Made by a program: the position numbers and the translations under genes
NCBI RefSeq assembly: GCF_964355755.1
Contig: NC_092679.1
Location: forward strand, 6,756,001-6,820,000
Direction: 5' to 3'
From: Antedon mediterranea
Lineage: Eukaryota > Echinodermata > Crinoidea > Comatulida > Antedonidae
DNA: 64,000 nt
Notes under the pieces: generated by a model
Database searches by the model: none
Seen by the model: only the letters and a program-made list of their open reading frames with translations
Told to the model about the DNA's origin: nothing
Shown: one piece after another, positions 56,440 to 64,000 of the stretch
How the letters are laid out: each line of letters starts with the position of its first letter
Position numbering within the stretch: the stretch's first letter is position 1

Positions 56440-57702
56440 ACGTCAAAATTGTACATATAGTTAAATACAGATGCCAATTGTCCGATTAAGATTTGTAATA
56501 AGACTTTGTTTGTGTAGAGCATCTTGTGTATATATTTGTATTTGTGATTATTTAGGGGAAGGCCGCTTTATTAGCTACTAGCCTAAATGGCTAGCTGACC
56601 TCTCTCTTCAAACTTTCATAAAAAAATTGTTTAAATGTTGTTTAAACATGCATGCTCTCCTTAATACATTAATCCCTTAGATGATAGAATAGATGATATT
56701 AGAGGATATATAAACTTAAATCCCAAAATATATTATAAGTTTACACAGAAAAACTGTAAGCTACAGAGTGTTAGTACATCTGTAGGAACTAGTAAAGAAA
56801 ATAAGAAACAATAATAATATGATATGTAATAAAAAATGACTCTTGGGTATCAGATATTCATTTTCATACCAGCATAATAATAACATTTTTATTTTATGAA
56901 CCAAAAATCAAAGATAAATAATAATGGATGATACTGGATATGAAAGTTAATAACTTTTGAATATTGGATTGTGTTTGATTATGGTGGTAGGGGCTTAAAG
57001 TTATCATTATTATTGCATAGTGGGTTTATAAATGAATCAGCTTGATAATTTATACAGACTTCGCTCTCGTTTGTTCATACTAATTATTATCCAGGGAGTT
57101 GTAATCTCTTCCAAAGACAACTATTTACAACGCTCAATCAATCAAAGTTAATAATGAACAATAAATCACAATTAATAATTCAATCATTAGTCTAATGATG
57201 TGATTTATATTATGGATGGACCTCACGTCATACAGACGTCAGTCTTTCAATTCAATTACTGTGTTGATGCTAAATATTTGTTTGTTGTTTGAATACAATT
57301 ACTTGTTGGAAACATAAATATGCTTTATGCTGGCCTAGTTCTAGATAATTTGGTGTTATCATAGAGGGTCTATTTACCTTCATGGTGTAATGTTTGTGAA
57401 AAGAAAAACACATTGTTTCATATGTGTAAGATATGAGAATCTTAACAAACAAAATCGAAATATTGACTGGTAGACAACAACATAAAAAAAGTCTAGGTTC
57501 TAGATGGATTCAGTTTAATTTTAAAATATCATGAACCTCTGCTTGGGAACTAAGGTCTTTTGGGATGTGAAGGCTACATTCAGCATAATCTCTAAAGATA
57601 AGTCACTCAGTGCTGGAAAATTAATGACCAAACTTTAGTTGTTGGTTGCACTGTACTTGGTAATTTTTATGATATTTGAAAATTTCTTTTTTTTTATCAT
57701 AG
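56440..57702. other. AT-rich gene-free sequence before the 42-residue ORF
   Basis: No recognised repeat or coding exon; would be intronic if the small gene's first exon lies upstream. Confidence 0.5.
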
Positions 57703-57852
57703 AATTCTGAATAAGGAATTGAAATGGGAAATGCAAATTCCACTGGATCGAGTTCCTCAGGAGGCAAGAAGGTTCGGACAAACATGATGTTTGGCGGTAA
57801 AAAAAGTGGAGGCGGAAATACCAAGTCTAAACCTAAGAAGCCAGGCATCTGA
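57703..57852 (+). CDS. Small basic, potentially N-myristoylated 42-residue protein (terminal coding exon)
   Basis: Not recognised as a known family. A polypyrimidine tract and TAG end at 57,702; the exon then has an in-frame stop TAA at 57,712-57,714, ATG at 57,724 in a strong context (GAAATGG), and stop TGA at 57,850-57,852. The 42-residue product begins MGNANSTG: Gly2 and Ser6 fit the N-myristoylation rule. It has nine Lys/Arg (pairs at 15-16, 26-27 and 38-39), no acidic residue, and many Gly/Ser. Myristate plus basic clusters would suggest binding to the inner membrane leaflet. The ORF is clearly more GC-rich than the roughly 30% GC around it, which favours real coding sequence. An upstream untranslated exon is required; 47,949 is one candidate donor. 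AATAAA at 58,408 could end the transcript. Function unknown. Confidence 0.55.
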
Positions 57853-58407
57853 ACATTTTTGGATTTTTATACCTCTTCTTAAATGCACAGTTTCTTCCTG
57901 CATGATACACCTATATATTAGTAACTTTTATTGTTCTTTAAATGTGAAGCCAGGAATACATGCATATCCAGTCCTAAAATACCAAGTGTGCTCTGTGATG
58001 GAGATTTCGGAAATACAGTAAAAACATAGAAGTTTATAAGGGTATAGAATACTAGACTATGACAACAAGCATCAATTAACTACCACTAGCAATGGTTCAC
58101 ACAGAAGCTGAAAATAGCTAAATATTTTGTACATTGAAAGTTGTTCATGATTGGTTCACATCAAAGTTCCAGGGTTTACTTTGTACACATCATACATTAG
58201 ATTTGAAAACTTCCATTATGTGTGACCAAAGTAGTACCGGTAGTTTAAAATAGAGGTTGGGATTTTTTGTGTGATCAAGGTAGAAAATCATGAACAGACA
58301 CAGTATTAATAGTTTAAAAAAAGTTTCATTTTAGCTGTTAAATTGTCCTGGAGCTGTATGTAAATTAATAACACTATGTTTCCCCAATCAAAAACCAATA
58401 GTTAATC

Positions 58408-58413
58408 AATAAA
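58408..58413 (+). terminator. Candidate polyadenylation signal for the 42-residue gene
   Basis: AATAAA about 555 nt after the TGA of the small ORF. Such hexamers are frequent in AT-rich sequence, so this is only a positional candidate. Confidence 0.2.
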
Positions 58414-59632
58414 CAATTAACCGATATATTTAACCAATAACAATTAACTGATATTTAACTGATAACAATCGAGACAACCGATAAAACTGCCTGTGGAAAC
58501 GGCGTTCTAACCGATTCCACTTGAGAAAAATTAACCGATAAAATGATTTCATATAAATCAGATAATTATTCAATAAATGCGATCATTTTTAACCTTTAAC
58601 CTGAAGGACAAATTGTTGCGATAGGATTGGGTATCTAGTTGTTTGATAATGACTGATCATGCACACTTTATTGGTTAAAAATTAAATTTTTGTTTTGGCT
58701 GCGGAAACATGGCATATAACAAGGCCAATATTCAAGAAGAAGTTTTTGAGCTTTTTCTATACTTAAAAATATAAACAAACACAACAAATAAAAAGAAAAC
58801 TGGTACAGTATATGCAATATATTCATGTGAATTTCTTTATTAAAAATATCCAAATTACATTTAACCAAATCTGAGAGCAGATGATAATTTATTGTATTTA
58901 TCAAACTGAAGCAAATTCAGAAATGGAATTATTATTCAAGTTAATGTCTGCCTGACGCACAACCTTCACAAAAGTTGTTAAGCTTGACAATCAAGTGGAA
59001 AGTCATCGCATTTGTCAAACTGACGCTGAAATTGAATCCGTAATTTTGGACTTATCTACCTGTGGCGATTTCAGGTTTATTTTTTACTTGCTGAAGAGAT
59101 TGATATTGTTGAGTACCAGTATTAAGCAAACAACCAGAGGTGTATTATTTATCTACAGAGTAGGACATTAAGTTGTTGAAATAGGTATTTTCAACTGTAA
59201 TACATAACATACATTTTGTGTGATAGAGAGACTAGTATATGAAGCCAAATTTGACATTCTTCTCAACATATAGAGGGTCTACTATTACGTTTGATATAAT
59301 ATGATAATTAGAAAACTAACTCTGAAAAAAAAGTGAAGACAACCAATTATGTTTTATATTATGAATATATCATTTTGTAAAATTATAAATATTAAACAGA
59401 CAGAGAAACTAATATTTCTAACTGTATAAATGGTAAAATAATGTGCAAATTATAAAATAAAACAATTGAGAACTCCTTCATAATAAAACAAGTTTTTGGG
59501 AAAGAGATGAAATTCCTAATTCATCAAAATGAATATTATATTATAGAATTGAACATAATTGTTATATATAAAACAAGACAAAATCATCATTATAAAAATT
59601 ACAATAGTTACTTTTATATATTATAGAAATAT

Positions 59633-59870
59633 TATTGCTAATTTTTCTGCTGTTTTACATTATTGTTTTGATTTAGGGTTTTACCAGGGAAGAGTTAAAT
59701 TAAAATTGTAATTTAACTCTTCCCTGGTTTTATTTATTATATTTTGTATCTCCATTGAGATCCAGCCACTGATGATACCCACAGTATCGTCATTTTGTAT
59801 CTCCATTGAGATCCAGCCACTGATGATACCCACAGCATCGTCATTTTTCAATAATTTGCATTTGGATTTA
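59633..59870 (+). repeat. Dispersed repeat, third copy with duplicated end
   Basis: Lacks the CTGATGA head. It carries a 42-bp hairpin insertion at 59,685-59,726, and its end (TGTATCTCCATTGAGATCCA, GCCACTGATGATACCCACAG) is present twice in tandem. Confidence 0.78.
59685..59726. mobile_element. 42-bp hairpin element, second copy
   Basis: CAGGGAAGAGTTAAATTAAA and AATTTAACTCTTCCCTG pair along almost their whole length; flanks are GTTTTAC and GTTTTAT. A related repeat at 54,530-54,580 lacks it. Confidence 0.65.
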
Positions 59871-60136
59871 CATGTAGATTTTTTTATATTTTGAAATCAC
59901 GAGTTTAGCGACTTCATGTTATTATTAGTTGAGGTGTATTTTATAATTTTACTAGTAGACACAGGTATAAAATCTTAATTTTTACAGAGTATTCTCTTAC
60001 TAATGGAGACAAGATGACGTCTAGAAATAAAGGAGACATTGTTCAGAAAACAATTCGTTGAAATGTTATCTATAATTATTTATAATTTACTATAAAAAAA
60101 TAAAATCGTGGTTACACGTCTTCCTTTCGTGCCTAG

Positions 60137-60350
60137 CTTACCTGGATAAACCGACAATAGCCCTTTCTCCTCGAAGAGGGAGATATAACTCGAAAAGTAG
60201 AAATGATGATGGTGGTTTGTAGAGAGGCTCACATAGCATAGTTCATGGACTATACCATTTGTGGAGAGGGGTGTTCAATGAGAATTTCTACTTTTGAGTT
60301 ATATCTCGCTCTTCGATTAGAAAGGGCTATTGTCGGTTTATCCGGGTAAG
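60137..60350. mobile_element. 214-bp inverted-repeat element
   Basis: CTTACCTGGATAAACCGACA ... GATATAACTCGAAAAGTAGAAAT pattern in the left arm is complementary to ATTTCTACTTTTGAGTTATA ... TGTCGGTTTATCCGGGTAAG; arms about 67 bp. Confidence 0.8.
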
Positions 60351-61303
60351 GTTCACACTCATAGATTTCCAACGGCACTGTTGGTTTGTGTAATTGTATT
60401 TAGAATATTAATCGTTTGTCTCTATTACATTTAATTAATCAGAATGATATTAAATATGCCTGGAATTTTAAGATCACAAACATTTGGTCTCAATTTAGTA
60501 TTAAAAATAAAGTGCATATTCACTTTGGTATTATAAGTGCTGTGCCCTTCTTGATTTTGGTTGTCGTTCTCATAGGCCTACCTGACTTCCACACCTTCCC
60601 AACCAAAAGCAATCGTGTACTTTAATATTGTTAAAATTGTTCAATCAGTACCTGAATCAATATTTCTTTTCCAGAATAATTTCCTCGATGGATTTTCTAG
60701 ATTTGCACATCAGATCACTTAATACAGAAAGTACTATACTGATAAATTCACAATAATTTTAGCTCGTATAAAAAAAATTGTGCATGAGTGTAGGCCTAAT
60801 ACATGTACTATACTATCGTAAGACTCTTTTAGAATTGGGTTTCTTTAGTAAGTATACACAAAACTAAACTTGTTTTCCACTCTATATGTAAATCTATTTG
60901 CACGATTTAAACATTCTTGAGCTCAGATTGTGTGCGCATTTGTTTCTTGCAAAAAGTCAAGTGAATGGATACGCATAATAAATTTGCTCAATGAAAAACA
61001 GGCGAAAGTTTCTCCATAAATTTATATTGAAAGTTATAAATAAAATAAAGTATGATCAATTCGAATTCTCAGTTTATTGGCTCGTTACTACAACTAATGA
61101 GCGACAGTAAATCTTAAACATTTCTCAATGTTGTAACAGTATTACATATAAAAGAACAAACTAAATCATGACTGTGTATGTGTCTTCTGATAACATTGTA
61201 ATATTTATAAACATGTTAGTATTCATCGAATGTTATTATTACTAAATTATATTACATTATTCACTCTATTCTATACATATGTTATGATATTATGATAATG
61301 TAT
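60351..61303. other. AT-rich gene-free sequence
   Basis: A 69-codon ORF at 60,416 has a hydrophobic stretch but no coding support. Nothing else recognised. Confidence 0.45.
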
Positions 61304-61471
61304 TCTGTGATAGGGAGTCATGTACAAGATGTTCTTCCCAACTTACACTGTGATAGGGAGTCATGTACAAGATGTTCTTCCCAACTTACACTGGGATAAG
61401 GAGTCATGTACAAGATGTTCTTCCCAACTTACACTGGGATAGGGAGTCATGTACAAGATGTTCTTCCCAAC
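61304..61471. repeat. Four tandem 43-bp units
   Basis: TAGGGAGTCATGTACAAGAT recurs at 61,311, 61,354, 61,397 and 61,440, exactly 43 bp apart, with few differences. A hairpin-forming inverted repeat (CTCAAATACATTAAGAAT against ATTCTCAATGTATTTG) follows at 61,482-61,540. Confidence 0.85.
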
Positions 61472-62094
61472 TCTAATGTAAACTCTCAAATACATTAAGA
61501 ATATAGTAGGATTTTCAATTGAGATTCTCAATGTATTTGGTACACGTCACAGTTGGGAAAAACATCTTCCTACGTAGTATTCTGTATATATAAATGTAGA
61601 TGTTATTCTTGCATTTCAATGTATGAAATTTAATAATAGGATTAGTTTAAATGTTTTAGAATTACAACGTCATTTTATCTCGGATCAAATTTAATATTTA
61701 ATCCGTACAGAACTTATATATCTTTTAATTTTGTATTTGTAACAATCGAGTGTTAGACAGTTTGTTTTGCAGTACTACCTAAAATAAAGTAATTCTCTAC
61801 ATTATACTTATATTATATTTATGTATATATAAATAGCAATAGGTTTCCACATCAGATCGGTTACAGTTATTGGACTCGTTCGGCAGTGATCGGGTGGTAA
61901 TTTACCCGCTCGACAGGATACGAACGACCATGGACGTTGAATTTGGATAACAAAATTGACCCATGTCGTAAATGTGTAATACTGAATTGTCTCATGATTC
62001 TTCATTTTGGGTCGTTGTATGTCCACACTGACCCTGGATGTCAGCCTGGTGACCGAATAACAAGTGTGTAAAGGCCCCTTTACACTAGGGCGAC

Positions 62095-62416
62095 AACGAT
62101 CGACGATAAATAGATAAACATATATTTTTCTTGCATAAAACAAAAGAAATTAGAACAGTTTCCGTTTTAGAACTATAAGATAATCATTTATGCTGTATTT
62201 GATAAAAATAATATTTTTTTAAATCCAATCAAATGTATTGTCACGATAGTATTGCTCTTACCAATCATGACGTCATTTGATTGGACGTGTGGAAACATTA
62301 TTTTCATCAAAGGCAGCATAGATGATAATCCTATAGTTCTAGAATGAAAACTTTTCAAAATTCTTTGTTTTAGGTATGAAAAAAACCATATTTATCTTTT
62401 TATCGTCGATCAACGT
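62095..62416. mobile_element. 320-bp foldback element
   Basis: Left AACGATCGACGATAAATAGA and right TTTTTATCGTCGATCAACGT termini; arms about 130 bp and partly diverged, also pairing TTAGAACTATAAGATAATCA with TGATAATCCTATAGTTCTA. The centre has TGACGTCA. Confidence 0.72.
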
Positions 62417-64000
62417 TTAAGAATCTCACCGTTCACACACGCATCGGATTCCGAACGCAAACGTCAGAAAACCGTACTGGTAACGCACACCGGAGTTTCA
62501 TTACTTTGCATTGTCATCCAGGGTTTGATTTATTCACATACAGTGCCGTACTACTACACCTGTTAACCAGATAATTATGTTTCTATTTTATTTGTTTCAC
62601 TATTTAAAAATGTAAAACACAATAATGGTCATTTTGTCTATTATATGGGTATTGCACTCTTTAAAACACATTATAATTACATGGATCCCGTAATCTTGTT
62701 TTTTTTTTCTTTATGATAGTGTTTTCTTATACTTTAAAACGTGCTAAATACAAGTGTACAATGTACCATGTTTGCGCAATGTTAGAATCTTTCTGTTTTT
62801 ATTATCCTCGTAAACTTGCAAGCAATCAACTATTCCTGTATTACTACACGACTCGAGACGTCCTGACAGAAAACAAATTACTACTCTATATTCTTGAGTC
62901 AAAGGTGAACATAATTAGTATGCACAATTTTAAGTCACTTGCTATGAATTCTTGATGAAAAATATATTAGTTTTGAAACAGAGTGATTTCAAATTCGAAT
63001 ACTATGAGTCGGCTATATCTTAATTCTATGTTATGGGAACGGTTGTAATTTGATGTAGCTTGATGGACCATGTATTGTCCTTATTGTTTCTATGTTTTGT
63101 TGGTTAAATTATGCGTGCACTGTATCAACAACAGAGAAAAAAAAAATTAAGAAAGCTTGGTTAACTGTAAATATCTGAAATTAGAAACGTTTGTGCATGA
63201 ATATAGTATGAGTTTCTAACGCTTCCACACGACTTCAACAAACTAATGTCAGTAATTGTACAGACGCGCGCAAACATTGTTTAAAGATAATTATATTGTA
63301 CTCCTGAAAAATATGTTGTTAATAATGTTGTTGTTGAATATGTCATTTTAATGTCATATAATTCTTAAATTGTCTATCAGACAATGAATTTTGGTTAAAA
63401 TTTACCGTTTATTTTGTCTTTTAATAAGTGAAATAATACTTTTTTGGTTTTTTCTTCCACAGAAGAAAAAAAAATTCCAAATGGCCTATCTTAATTTTCC
63501 ATGTACTGTATTTGGTGGACATACATCTTTAAAATGTTGAGGCCTTAGCAGTTTTGTTTTTATAATAAAAAAAACAGGTAGCATAGGAAAGAGATTCAGT
63601 TCATTAGATTCCTCAAAATAATCTGATATAATTATAAGTACGTTGACATCGATCGTGTCCATTTTTCATCTAGTTTATTGTCTGGATGATATTTATAATG
63701 TTTATATTATTTATGTTATATGTTTTGTTGAAATCAGACATAAACACCAATCAATGCCGTCAATAATGATATCGCCGCAAGCGCAAGCTCTTATTTATAG
63801 ACAATGCACTCGACTCCTAAAATAATCTCGTAACCAGGTATTACGAGGTGAAATGTGTTGTTTTATAATTCAAATGAAATCTTACAAACAAAACCAATGC
63901 AAGTATTTGAAGAAGAATGAATGCTTCGAACAAATGACGCAAATCTAAATAAGACTTTTAATCTAGGCTAAATAATATTAATGCTAGTGTTATTACTTTC
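62417..64000. other. AT-rich gene-free sequence to the end of the window
   Basis: A short GC-richer patch at 62,425-62,520 and an acceptor-like tract at 63,435-63,462 (TTTTTTCTTCCACAG) were noted, but no supported exon. Confidence 0.4.

Larger units (their letters stand above)
57853..60136. other. AT-rich sequence after the 42-residue ORF
   Basis: Probable 3' UTR at the beginning. 58,395-58,530 has a run of AACCGATA/AACCAATA-type repeats (TTAACCGATA motif repeated). No other coding exon seen. Confidence 0.45.

Noticed and set aside
60416-60625. 69-codon ORF with a hydrophobic segment
   Set aside because: No coding signal beyond chance; hydrophobicity follows from T-rich sequence.
62713-62955. 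80-codon plus-strand ORF
   Set aside because: AT-rich, no splice or start-context support, and no recognisable domain; length is expected by chance here.

Overview
This is a stretch of animal nuclear genome dominated by one very large, intron-rich gene. On the minus strand, 58 coding exons between 46,305 (start codon) and 1,683 (stop codon) can be joined by eye through GT/AG boundaries into one uninterrupted reading frame of 14,586 nt, 4,861 residues. The protein is BIRC6 (BRUCE/Apollon), the giant inhibitor-of-apoptosis protein that is also a ubiquitin-conjugating enzyme; human BIRC6 is about 4,857 residues. It carries an N-terminal propeller-like region with an inserted BIR zinc finger (exons 4-7), discoidin/galactose-binding-like modules, long helical repeat regions and a C-terminal UBC domain with its catalytic cysteine (exons 53-57). 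The gene looks intact. AT-rich sequence, short introns full of small inverted-repeat elements and close protein similarity to vertebrates suggest an invertebrate deuterostome, perhaps an echinoderm; the species cannot be named from the sequence.

Layout: 1-1,682 is BIRC6 3' UTR and downstream sequence. 1,683-46,305 is BIRC6. 46,306-47,950 is the presumed promoter side. 47,950-64,000 is gene-poor and repeat-rich. The only other gene candidate is on the plus strand at 57,703-57,852: a splice acceptor followed by a complete 42-codon ORF for a small, very basic peptide with an N-myristoylation-type start.

Most of the remaining structure is mobile-element debris. It includes 12 copies of a palindromic TA-flanked MITE, all inside BIRC6 introns. 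A CAGGGAA...TTCCCTG MITE family is present in three copies with 5-bp target duplications, two of them with a matching empty site in the window. There are 37-42 bp hairpin elements with 7-bp duplications, a Mutator-like foldback element with a 9-bp duplication, several other long inverted-repeat elements, tRNA-derived SINEs, and at least three large minisatellites that have grown inside pogo/Tigger-like elements.

The most unusual observation is in BIRC6 intron 28. A rearranged tRNA-derived repeat contains a 36-nt perfect, inverted copy of BIRC6 exon 30. In the BIRC6 pre-mRNA this is a perfect antisense segment that could pair with the beginning of exon 30 and loop out exon 29.
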